Shown here one piece after another: positions 5,808 through 12,165 of a stretch of 19,258 bases of DNA; the stretch's first letter is position 1; every line of letters begins with the position of its first letter. This DNA is from JARDZI01 sp041639705. Its GTDB lineage: Bacteria; Bacillota; Clostridia; Clostridiales; Caloramatoraceae. The stretch is taken from positions 1-19,258 of the forward strand of contig JBEQBT010000035.1 in the NCBI GenBank assembly GCA_041639705.1, in the 5' to 3' direction. A program made the translations under genes and the position numbers. Below the pieces are notes generated by a model, which was not told where the DNA came from, ran no database searches, and saw only the letters and a program-made list of their open reading frames with translations.

Positions 5808-6937
5808 TATGCAACCACCCCTTCTGGTGTGGAGATTTCCCCATAGAGTACATAACTCTTTATTTCCTCTAGTGACATTCCATCAAGTCCCATGTCTACT
5901 ACCTTTCTTCCAAGCATATAGTAATCTTTGTTGTGCATAACAGATGCTAGGTGTATCAATGAATCAATTGTAGGTGTATTTATTCCTAGATGCCGTCCCA
6001 TATCAGAAAGTGGTACAAGGCTTTGGGGGACATCCTCGAAAATATATCTTGTATCCATCTTCGGAGGTGCCTTAAGGTCCCAATAACCCTTTACATTGGC
6101 CAGTGCTTCGCAAATAGTATTCCCATAAGCACCATATGTGTAGCCAAGCCATTCCATCAAGGATATTACCTCTGTGCCTAGTGCGCTGGCTATTTGCATC
6201 CTCTCATAATCCACTTCCTCAATTATTTTGGCAACGGTCGGAGTTATTCCATCAATATAGTAAAGAAAGTCACCCTTTGTGCTTTCAATTCTTCCACAAT
6301 TTAGTATAGTAGGAATAGGATGCAGCAATGCTCCAATGTTGTTAAAGCTAGTATCCAGTACACTTTTTGTTTCAACAAACTCAGGTATGGTGCTGCTTAT
6401 TAAACCAATAAATTCCTTAGTTCTAATTGCAGGCAAAGCTGCTACCTTCACCTCGTTTTTTTTGCTCATTATTCGAACTATTCCTTGGCTAACAACTCTG
6501 CATGCAAAGAGAAAGGTTTGTGCCTCAATAATGCCAACATTATTAATTGGGTTGTTCCTGTGGATTATATTTTGAAATTCAAGAGCCCCGCCAGTTCTTC
6601 CTGGGTTTAAAACTACATATTGATCATCAGTCACATATGGGGAAATAAGGCTTGCTATATCTTTATGAGCACTTGCTGGGACAGTAACCATTATAACATC
6701 TACCCCACAGATAGCATGCTTTATATTATCCGTAACAATATCTATATACCCTTTGCCGGATATACAGCCTTCCATCTCTATAAAACCCTGTTCTTTTATT
6801 TTTTCTACATTTGAAAGTGTACGATTATATAAATTTATTCTATGTCCAAGATAGCCCAAATAAGCAGCCATTCCCTGCCCACCGTGACCTCCTCCGATTA
6901 CCGCAAAGCTTAATTGTTTTTTTTGTTTTTCCAACAT
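5807..6937 (-). CDS. NAD(P)-dependent octopine/nopaline dehydrogenase family protein
   Basis: 376 residues. The N-terminal Rossmann fold shows FAVIGGGHGGQGMAAYLG (11-28). The C-terminal Octopine_DH domain contains GALLHPIPTILN, whose His206 matches the catalytic His of opine dehydrogenases. Members make or oxidise N-(carboxyalkyl)amino acids by reductive condensation of an amino acid with a 2-oxoacid, or act on related hydroxy acids. The ribosome site is AGGAGGAG 5 nt before the ATG. It is translationally coupled to the downstream B12 protein. The upstream leader holds a c-di-AMP riboswitch about 560 nt away. The substrate is unknown; the family is certain, the opine chemistry only probable. 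Confidence 0.88.
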   Translation of the reverse strand: MLEKQKKQLSFAVIGGGHGGQGMAAYLGYLGHRINLYNRTLSNVEKIKEQGFIEMEGCISGKGYIDIVTDNIKHAICGVDVIMVTVPASAHKDIASLISPYVTDDQYVVLNPGRTGGALEFQNIIHRNNPINNVGIIEAQTFLFACRVVSQGIVRIMSKKNEVKVAALPAIRTKEFIGLISSTIPEFVETKSVLDTSFNNIGALLHPIPTILNCGRIESTKGDFLYYIDGITPTVAKIIEEVDYERMQIASALGTEVISLMEWLGYTYGAYGNTICEALANVKGYWDLKAPPKMDTRYIFEDVPQSLVPLSDMGRHLGINTPTIDSLIHLASVMHNKDYYMLGRKVVDMGLDGMSLEEIKSYVLYGEISTPEGVVA

Positions 6938-6980
6938 AGTACTCCTCCTTCTATATCAAGGATTTTCTGCTTTTATCAAC

Positions 6981-7106
6981 TTACTTTTCTCCTAACAGAC
7001 TTTTAATGCTTTTATCATCTGCTTTATCTTTTAAGCTTCATACTTCTAGCTCAGTATCCGACCAACTACATATGCAGTTTCTATCTTTTGCTCCTTGGTA
7101 TTTCAC
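6981..7106 (-). pseudogene. Possible broken small ORF between the riboswitch and the dehydrogenase
   Basis: Starting from GTG at 7106, 22 codons (KYQGAKDRNCICSWSDTELEV) run into a TGA at 7038-7040. The same frame then continues as SLKDKADDKSIKSLLGEK to TAA at 6981-6983. Both halves look protein-like and share one frame, suggesting a small gene broken by one stop. The ribosome-like AAGGGGG is too close to the GTG for a normal start. No family recognised. Readthrough or selenocysteine at the TGA is possible but there is no support for it. Confidence 0.25.
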
Positions 7107-7134
7107 ACCCCCTTATTATTTTCACTCTCTTGGC

Positions 7135-7290
7135 CTATATACAATCAAGCTGACTTTGTAACTCAGCATAATTCCTTAAATTATTATTAGATGGACAATA
7201 TCTTTCCAGACACTCTTCCTGTTCTATCATGACAAAGTTGAAGTTTTTCAATTCGTGAATTTTGAGTATGGTAAATAAGACCTTAGGCAT
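7135..7290 (-). CDS. Possible small ORF (51 aa) downstream of the riboswitch, unrecognised
   Basis: ATG at 7290 to TAG at 7135-7137. The sequence is mixed-charge and plausible as protein (KIHELKNFNFVMIEQEE, then CLERYCPSNNNLRNYAELQS), but no ribosome site precedes it. It is the first open frame after the riboswitch terminator. It may be the decayed remains of the gene originally controlled by the riboswitch. An internal ATG at 7230 also lacks a ribosome site. Confidence 0.22.
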   Translation of the reverse strand: MPKVLFTILKIHELKNFNFVMIEQEECLERYCPSNNNLRNYAELQSQLDCI

Positions 7291-7387
7291 CACAATTAAT
7301 TATGATGTTATAGATGTATATGTTAATAGGGGTATATTGTTTGTTAAAAAAGAATAGAGATTCAAACTAAATTGCTTTGAGAAGATA

Positions 7388-7421
7388 ATAAATAATAAAG
7401 GCTGTAGAGATCTCCACAGCC
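7388..7421 (-). terminator. Intrinsic terminator following the riboswitch
   Basis: GGCTGTGGAGA (7411-7421, minus strand) pairs with TCTCTACAGCC (7400-7410), 11 bp with one G-U, followed by TTTATTATTTATT. It lies about 75 nt after the aptamer and is the likely off-state terminator of the riboswitch expression platform. Confidence 0.75.
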
Positions 7422-7438
7422 AAATGTGTACCACAATA

Positions 7439-7480
7439 ACAGTTAATAGTCTTATATAATCTAATAAGACCACTAACTGT
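7439..7480 (-). promoter_or_regulatory. Long hairpin between aptamer and terminator
   Basis: Arms 7464-7480 and 7439-7455 form a 17-bp stem on the minus strand with two G-U pairs and an 8-nt loop. The wobble pairs form only in the minus-strand RNA, supporting it as an RNA structure on that strand. It lies between aptamer and terminator, so it is probably part of the expression platform. Confidence 0.5.
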
Positions 7481-7490
7481 AATACTGTTC

Positions 7491-7620
7491 TATCTCCCTC
7501 TCTCCACGCTTACGAGGTTAGCTGACGGATTCGGATCGAAAGAAGTTGACCCTACTCTACATGATATAGAGATTCACCCCAAAAACTGGTTCCCCCGCTT
7601 CAAATGAATTCAGCGCAATC
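7491..7620 (-). ncRNA. ydaO/yuaA-type c-di-AMP riboswitch
   Basis: The minus-strand RNA shows the conserved ydaO blocks in order: GCGGGGGAACC (7588-7598), TTTTTGGGGTGAATCTC (about 7569-7585), GTAGGGTCAAC, CCGAATCCGTCAGCTAACC (about 7517-7535) and CGTAAGCG (about 7509-7516). The GGGGTGAATC and AATCCG-CAGCTAACCTCGTAAGCG blocks are diagnostic of this class. The aptamer binds two c-di-AMP molecules and normally switches genes off, often for potassium transport, osmolyte uptake or wall remodelling. A strong promoter lies upstream (7677-7705) and a terminator downstream (7388-7421). The first convincing gene on this strand is the octopine-type dehydrogenase, start 6937. Confidence 0.92.
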
Positions 7621-7676
7621 TATATTCATTTAGTTTTAATATCTTTGCTATAATCTATGATATGCATATATGTAAT

Positions 7677-7705
7677 ATTATATAATCATTTCCTTTATTA
7701 TGCAA
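7677..7705 (-). promoter_or_regulatory. Promoter of the c-di-AMP riboswitch transcript
   Basis: On the minus strand TTGCAT (7700-7705) and TATAAT (7677-7682) are separated by exactly 17 nt. Transcription would start near 7670, some 50 nt ahead of the aptamer. Confidence 0.75.
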
Positions 7706-7922
7706 TTATTTTTTTAATCATTCCATGAAAATATATTAATTAGTTAAATAAAAGTTGGAATGCAATAAACCCATTGCCCAACCATAAAACATGAAGTTTT
7801 TTATCCATCTGAGGATTTCATCAGGATTACTATGAGAAAAATCCAATGATGGATTGGAGATAAGTTAAGTTATAGGAAACTCAAAAGAAAACCTTATAAG
7901 TTACTACTTTATTCTGATTATT
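7706..7922. other. Spacer between the riboswitch promoter and the CDGSH gene
   Basis: No supported gene. One minus-strand frame without a start (7736-7864) reads as LISNPSLDFSHSNPDE, then ILRWIKNFMFYGWAMGLLHS, which looks mildly protein-like and may be a relic; no family recognised. No clear terminator for the CDGSH gene was found here. Confidence 0.4.
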
Positions 7923-8609
7923 CTATTTCTCATCTAAGAATTTTATTGTCACATGAGAAGCATCGCAAAAAGGCTTATTCATTGATTTTCCACAGCGACA
8001 CAACACTACTCTATTTCTTATTTCATAGATATGACCATCTGAAGACTCAATTGGAATATTTCCTTTAACAAAAATTCCACCACTTACTCCTTTTTGAGGA
8101 TCCTGAATTATATCTATGGAAGGCTCATATTCAGGTTCAATTATTTTGCCCGTTTTGTCCCTAGCTACTAATCTACCTGCTGGACAATCACTTGCAGCTT
8201 TTATAGCTTCTCTTTTACATTCTTCTTCATCCGAATTTTCTGTTAGTTCCCAAACATCTCCCTTATTTCTATGACAGAAACGGGCAAAAGCACACCTATT
8301 ATCGTCCAAAAGGTCAATCTCTGGGCCCTCAAGAACTTCAGCCCTTTCTTCATATTTGACATCTGAAGCAGTCTCTGTGCCTATAAAAGCAGTTTTTTCA
8401 TGGGAACCATCACAGAATGGTGCATTTTTCGACTTTCCACAACGACATAACGCATATTCATCAGCCTGAGGAAGGTTGCGCCCATTCTTAAATTCATATC
8501 CCTTTCCCTTAGGTACTATTATTTTCTCAGACAAGGTTACATTACCCGTTACAATATATGGTCCATCCTTTAATACTTTTATTTTTGCGTTCTTTTTAGT
8601 ATTTGTCAT
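7923..8609 (-). CDS. Two-CDGSH iron-sulfur protein with a central divergent 4Fe-4S domain
   Basis: 228 residues from the chosen start. Two CDGSH-type [2Fe-2S] sites are visible: CRCGKSKNAPFCDGSH (about 55-70) and CRCGKSMNKPFCDASH (about 204-219), each with the three-Cys-one-His ligand set. Between them, Cys at about 106, 112, 131 and 142 (CAFARFCH ... CPAGRLV) fit the Fer4_19 mono-cluster domain. It is probably a cytoplasmic electron-transfer or redox-sensing protein; no partner is nearby. An earlier in-frame ATG at 8618 has AAAAGGG directly against it; from the ATG at 8609 the same ribosome site is about 9 nt away, so 8609 is preferred. Confidence 0.9.
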   Translation of the reverse strand: MTNTKKNAKIKVLKDGPYIVTGNVTLSEKIIVPKGKGYEFKNGRNLPQADEYALCRCGKSKNAPFCDGSHEKTAFIGTETASDVKYEERAEVLEGPEIDLLDDNRCAFARFCHRNKGDVWELTENSDEEECKREAIKAASDCPAGRLVARDKTGKIIEPEYEPSIDIIQDPQKGVSGGIFVKGNIPIESSDGHIYEIRNRVVLCRCGKSMNKPFCDASHVTIKFLDEK

Positions 8610-8773
8610 AAGCCTCATCCCTTTTCATAAATTTCGATAATTGTAAATTCAACTTTATTATACATAACTCTCATTTATTTTGCCAACATAATTGCAAATT
8701 TAGTCACAACTTGAAAATAGTAAGCTTTACTTAATTAAAGGAATAGAACAGGAATCTGGTACACAAATAAAAG

Positions 8774-8816
8774 AGCTGTAAATAGATTTTACCTGATAAT
8801 AAATCTATTTACAGCT
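8774..8816 (-). terminator. Terminator of the alpha-oxoamine synthase gene
   Basis: Arms 8774-8789 and 8801-8816 are a perfect 16-bp inverted repeat with an 11-nt loop. They lie 7 nt after the stop codon and are followed on the minus strand by CTTTTATTTG. Confidence 0.85.
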
Positions 8817-8823
8817 TTAAACT

Positions 8824-10095
8824 TCAACCAATATTATCTTTATATTCTCCAATTATACCCATCTTTTTTCCTGCATACTCTAATACATTTAGAGCTTTAT
8901 CTAAGTGCTCTTTTGTATGTGTAGACATTAAACTCATTCTTAGCCTTGTTGTTCTTTTGGGAACTGCAGGATATAGTACAGGATTTACATATATGTTCTC
9001 CTCATGCATTAATCTGCATATTTCCTTTACTTTATAATCATTGCCAATGATTATTGGAAATATTGCAGTAGTCGCATTTCCCAGATCAAAACCTATTTCA
9101 ATAAGGTTTTTCCTAAAGTATTTAATGTTCTCCCATAATCTTTCTCTATGAATAGGTTCAGTTTCAATAACGTTTATTGCTTCAATTAATGAGCCAGTTG
9201 CTTGAGGTGTCATTGCTGTAGAAAACATATAAGTCCTTGAGTAATAGTTTAGTAAATTAACTATGTTCTTATTTGTTGCAATAAATCCCCCTACACCACC
9301 TAATGCTTTGGAAAAAGTACCAGCAACTATGTCTACCTTTCCTTCAACATTACAGTACTCGGGAGTTCCTCTTCCATTCTTGCCAATTACACCTGTTGCA
9401 TGAGCTTCATCAACCATAACATAAGCGCCATAATGTTTTGCAATCTCAACAATTTTATCTAGTGGTGCAATATCTCCATCCATTGAGAACACACCATCTA
9501 CAACTATAAGTTTTGTTCTATAACAATCTTTTACACTCTTTAGTACCTTTTCCAGGGAATCCATGTCATTATGTTTAAAATATTTAATATTTGTATTCTG
9601 ACATCCATCAATTATGCTTGCATGTGCTAACATATCCAGAATTGCTATATCATCCTTTTGAAGTAATGCTAATAAAGTACCTGCATTAGATCCAAATCCA
9701 GAGGTATAAATAATTGCTGCCTCACAACCTTTAAACTTAGCAATTTTGTTTTCAAGTTCTATATGTAAATCAATCGTACCACCTAATAAAGGCACACTTC
9801 CTGCTCCTGCGCCATATTTCTCAAGTGCATTTCTTCCAGCAGCTATTACCCTCGGATGATTTGTTAAGTTTAAATAGTCATTAGAGGCTAAATAAATCAT
9901 TTCTCTAATTTTACCAGTATACATATCCTTAATCCTTCTTACAGGACCTGATCCATCTATTGCAACTCTTTTATATTGTAAGTGATGTTTTTCATTGACA
10001 TTATTAAGAAAATCCCCATATAAATTGGCTCTCTGCATTATATCTAGTCCAGGTACGTACATAAAATCCGCTAAACTCAAATTAGTCTTATCCAT
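8824..10095 (-). CDS. PLP-dependent alpha-oxoamine synthase (2-amino-3-ketobutyrate CoA ligase/BioF-like)
   Basis: 423 residues from the chosen start. It is a fold-type I aminotransferase-like enzyme that condenses an amino acid with an acyl-CoA (glycine C-acetyltransferase, 8-amino-7-oxononanoate synthase or serine palmitoyltransferase type). Visible signatures are YLASNDYLNL, YTSGFGSNAG, LAHASIIDGC, the PLP-contacting VDEAHATGVIG and the Schiff-base Lys in GTFSKALGGVGG (about residue 263). There are no bio genes or threonine dehydrogenase nearby, so biotin or threonine pathways cannot be assigned. The N-terminal extension of about 40 residues before the core is longer than in typical BioF or Kbl. 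The start at 10095 has TAGGAGG 6-7 nt upstream; the ATG at 10119 has none. Promoter at 10184-10212. Confidence 0.88.
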   Translation of the reverse strand: MDKTNLSLADFMYVPGLDIMQRANLYGDFLNNVNEKHHLQYKRVAIDGSGPVRRIKDMYTGKIREMIYLASNDYLNLTNHPRVIAAGRNALEKYGAGAGSVPLLGGTIDLHIELENKIAKFKGCEAAIIYTSGFGSNAGTLLALLQKDDIAILDMLAHASIIDGCQNTNIKYFKHNDMDSLEKVLKSVKDCYRTKLIVVDGVFSMDGDIAPLDKIVEIAKHYGAYVMVDEAHATGVIGKNGRGTPEYCNVEGKVDIVAGTFSKALGGVGGFIATNKNIVNLLNYYSRTYMFSTAMTPQATGSLIEAINVIETEPIHRERLWENIKYFRKNLIEIGFDLGNATTAIFPIIIGNDYKVKEICRLMHEENIYVNPVLYPAVPKRTTRLRMSLMSTHTKEHLDKALNVLEYAGKKMGIIGEYKDNIG

Positions 10096-10183
10096 TTTCA
10101 TCCTCCTAAAACATAACACAATTGTAAATTAAGAATATACCTACATAATTATTTTGGAAGTATCTTCTTTTATTCATATTACA

Positions 10184-10212
10184 ATTTTACTATTATATTC
10201 CATATTTTTCAA
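10184..10212 (-). promoter_or_regulatory. Promoter of the alpha-oxoamine synthase gene
   Basis: On the minus strand TTGAAA (10207-10212) and TAAAAT (10184-10189) are separated by 17 nt. The predicted leader is about 80 nt. Confidence 0.6.
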
Positions 10213-10437
10213 ATACATAATTAAGTCTAAGGTAAGTTAATTTAATGAGCCTTTTGTTTATGTATATATTCTAATTGTATGATAAAAATATGTATAATCG
10301 GTTTAAGCCCTTGTGGACTGTAATTGCAATCAGTTAACAAAACACTATGTATATTTCACTACTTATTAGAATAAGTTGATGATGTTACGCTAATAATAAA
10401 TGTATTGAGTGTTTCATTTCTCAATTTAAAATGCAAA
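10213..10437. other. Divergent intergenic region
   Basis: AT-rich DNA between the divergent synthase and small-protein genes. I see no gene or relic. A TATAAT at about 10291-10296 on the plus strand lacks a good -35. A short minus-strand open frame overlapping the small-protein gene is a shadow. Confidence 0.4.
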
Positions 10438-10450
10438 GGAGATGCTTTTA

Positions 10451-10666
10451 TTGGACAGTAATCAATTGGAACATTTAGGTGATCAATTAAGGGAAATCGG
10501 ACATAGAAGACATGAATTGGCTGAGCAGATTTTTCAGCAGGTAAGTGATGGAGATGTTCAGTCCTCAAAGGATTTATACAATGAGTTAATAAGCATATCT
10601 GACAAGGCTATTGAAATTATAACACGCCAAAAACAATTGTTTAATGAAGAAGTTCAAAAAATGTAG
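10451..10666 (+). CDS. Small helical protein, 71 aa, unknown function
   Basis: Unrecognised. It is predicted to be almost wholly alpha-helical and charged (SNQLEHLGDQLREIGHRR ... SSKDLYNELISISDKAIEII, ending TRQKQLFNEEVQKM), with heptad-like hydrophobic spacing suggesting a coiled coil; there is no signal peptide or membrane segment. AAAGGAG at 10436-10442 overlaps the ATG at 10442, too close for that codon, but lies about 8 nt from the TTG at 10451, so TTG is the preferred start. The gene ends inside its own terminator, whose stem includes the TAG stop. Confidence 0.7.
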   Translation: MDSNQLEHLGDQLREIGHRRHELAEQIFQQVSDGDVQSSKDLYNELISISDKAIEIITRQKQLFNEEVQKM

Positions 10667-10694
10667 TGTGGATTTAATCCATGCTACATTTTTT
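10656..10694 (+). terminator. Terminator of the small helical protein gene
   Basis: Arms 10656-10674 and 10676-10694 form a 19-bp stem with two G-U pairs. The 3' arm ends in TTTTTT. The stop codon (10664-10666) is inside the 5' arm. Confidence 0.85.
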
Positions 10695-10827
10695 GATTCT
10701 GAAAAAGTTTAACATTACCTGGGTTCCTTTACATTCAAACAACAGGGGTATAAAATAAAAGTTAAGAAACTAGTTTATAAGTGGTATGAGTTTTACAGAT
10801 ATATTGATAAAAATGTTGGAGGCTATT

Positions 10828-11493
10828 ATGAAGAATATAGAATGTGTCATTTTTGATATGGATGGTTTAATATTGGATACGGAAAGATTATCCTTTGAAG
10901 CTTGGCAGAAAATATTAAAAAAATATGGACAGATTATGACCCAGGAAATCTATACTACACTTATGGGTATAACCTATGAAAATGTTATAAATAAGCTTAT
11001 AGAAATATATGGACGAGAATTGCCTATAGCTGAAATTTATGCTGAAAAAAATAGGGACGTGCTTAAGTTTATGTATGATAATGGCGTGCCTGTTAAGCCG
11101 GGAATATATGAACTGCTTGATTTTTTAGTTGAAAGAAATTATAAATTAGCATTGGCTACCTCCACCTCAAGGGACAAAGCAGTAAATCTTCTTGAAAAAG
11201 TCGGTATTAAAAATAAGTTTCAGGTCATGGTTTTTGGTGATGAGGTAGTAAATTCAAAACCTGATCCTGAAATATTTTTAAAGGCGGCAGAAAAACTTGG
11301 GGTTAATCCTGAAAAATGTATTGTGCTGGAGGATTCACCAGCTGGAATAGAGGCTGCCTATAGAGCAGGTATGAAGGGAATTAATATTACAGATTTAAAA
11401 ATACCTGATGAGAAAATTCAGAAGTTTGCTCATAAAATATTCGGAAGTCTGCTTGATGTAAGAGATTACCTTAGCGAGAGTGTGGCGGGATAG
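10828..11493 (+). CDS. HAD-superfamily phosphatase/beta-phosphoglucomutase-like
   Basis: 221 residues from the chosen start. HAD subfamily I with a helical cap inserted after motif I. Visible are motif I FDMDGLILDTE (nucleophile Asp10, acid/base Asp12), motif II ATSTSR, motif III Lys in NSKPDPEIF and motif IV VLEDSPAGIEAA. It probably removes phosphate from a small sugar phosphate or similar metabolite; family members range from beta-phosphoglucomutase to general phosphatases and cannot be separated here. The ATG at 10828 has TTGGAGG 5 nt upstream, whereas the ATG at 10786 has no ribosome site. A weak promoter (TTTACA ... TATAAA, 10729-10755) may precede it. It has no co-directional partner. 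Confidence 0.9.
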   Translation: MKNIECVIFDMDGLILDTERLSFEAWQKILKKYGQIMTQEIYTTLMGITYENVINKLIEIYGRELPIAEIYAEKNRDVLKFMYDNGVPVKPGIYELLDFLVERNYKLALATSTSRDKAVNLLEKVGIKNKFQVMVFGDEVVNSKPDPEIFLKAAEKLGVNPEKCIVLEDSPAGIEAAYRAGMKGINITDLKIPDEKIQKFAHKIFGSLLDVRDYLSESVAG

Positions 11494-11559
11494 ATTTCAT
11501 ATGTATGTCTACCTATAATTGAAAACTGCATTTTGTACAAATTCGTGGCAATAAAATAT

Positions 11560-11588
11560 GGCCAGCATTTTTGCTGACCTTGTTTTTA
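11560..11588 (+). terminator. Terminator of the HAD phosphatase gene
   Basis: GGCCAGCA (11560-11567) and TGCTGACC (11572-11579) pair with one mismatch around TTTT, followed by TTGTTTTTAT. Confidence 0.65.
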
Positions 11589-11600
11589 TATGTCTAATTA

Positions 11601-11723
11601 CTATAATTTTGCGGATTTTATATTGCTATTAGTTTTAATTCTGCTAAAAGGTATAAGATTTCTGTCAAAAGCGAGCACCCTTTCAAATCTTTCAATATAC
11701 AAAAAGGCTAACAACAGATACAT
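11601..11723 (-). CDS. Possible 40-aa ORF following the small membrane peptide
   Basis: The ATG at 11723 starts 2 nt after the stop of the upstream 38-residue gene and runs to TAG at 11601. The product begins hydrophobic (MYLLLAFLYIERF) and ends basic. It has no ribosome site of its own, so it could only be expressed by coupling. No family recognised; a chance frame is quite possible. Confidence 0.2.
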   Translation of the reverse strand: MYLLLAFLYIERFERVLAFDRNLIPFSRIKTNSNIKSAKL

Positions 11724-11725
11724 TA

Positions 11726-11842
11726 TTAGTGGTGGAAATAGTACACTGCGAATAACATAGCGAAAACAACTATGATAAACCCTATTAGTATAAATGTGCT
11801 TTTAAAATCTACTTGAGTTTCGGTTTTCTTTTTCATAGCCAT
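11726..11842 (-). CDS. Small single-span membrane peptide, 38 aa
   Basis: The product has a basic N-terminus (MAMKKKTETQVDFKST), one strongly hydrophobic span of about 20 residues (FILIGFIIVVFAMLFAVYYF) and ends HH. AGGAGG (11853-11858) stands 10 nt ahead of the ATG, supporting translation. The topology resembles the short COX2A-like peptides of Firmicutes, but no respiratory oxidase genes are here, so I do not assign that function. No neighbour on this strand suggests a partner; the mannitol operon upstream ends in a terminator. Confidence 0.6.
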   Translation of the reverse strand: MAMKKKTETQVDFKSTFILIGFIIVVFAMLFAVYYFHH

Positions 11843-11858
11843 GCAACTAATGCCTCCT

Positions 11859-12129
11859 AGCTTATTTTTCATCTTCTCTTGTGTATCCAAATAGTTAATA
11901 CTGGGTTGAGTACAAAAATAAATATTCTCTAAGTTAAGCTTGTCCTTCTATAGATAATTTTCTTATCCTATTCTAATTTTAGAATCATTACCGATATTGT
12001 AGCACAAAATTATGAAGTTTTAAAGATGAAGTTTTTTTGCATATTTATCTATAAGTTCTATAATTTCATCCCGTATCCTCGTTTGTCATATTTTAGTCCT
12101 CTGATCCTCTGCTCCCTATAAGCACAATA
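11859..12129. other. Gene-free stretch downstream of the mannitol operon
   Basis: No supported gene. Two overlapping minus-strand scraps near 12030-12115 read protein-like in different frames (REQRIRGLKYDKRGYGMKL and RIRDEIIELIDKYAKKLHL), consistent with a frameshifted relic; the family is not recognised. A promoter for the 38-residue peptide must lie here, but I see only weak candidates (TACAAT near 11996-12001, minus strand). Confidence 0.35.
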
Positions 12130-12153
12130 AAGTCACATCCTAAGATGTGACTT
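12126..12153 (-). terminator. Terminator of the mannitol operon
   Basis: AAGTCACATC (12130-12139) pairs with GATGTGACTT (12144-12153) around a 4-nt loop, followed on the minus strand by TTTATTG. It lies 12 nt after the dehydrogenase stop. Confidence 0.85.
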
Positions 12154-12165
12154 GTGACGTACCTG

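Noticed and set aside
5990..6814. Plus-strand frames of 63-98 codons within the dehydrogenase gene
   Set aside because: Antisense to a conserved enzyme; no initiation signals.
7038..7040. Selenocysteine reading of the TGA in the small broken ORF
   Set aside because: No SECIS-like hairpin was evident after the TGA and the frame has no normal start; simple decay explains it better.
10359..10568. Minus-strand 69-codon frame
   Set aside because: Antisense to the small helical protein gene, which has the better ribosome site, start and terminator.
11726..11842. Cytochrome c oxidase subunit 2A
   Set aside because: Size and topology are similar, but no oxidase genes are present and the resemblance is only general for single-span peptides.
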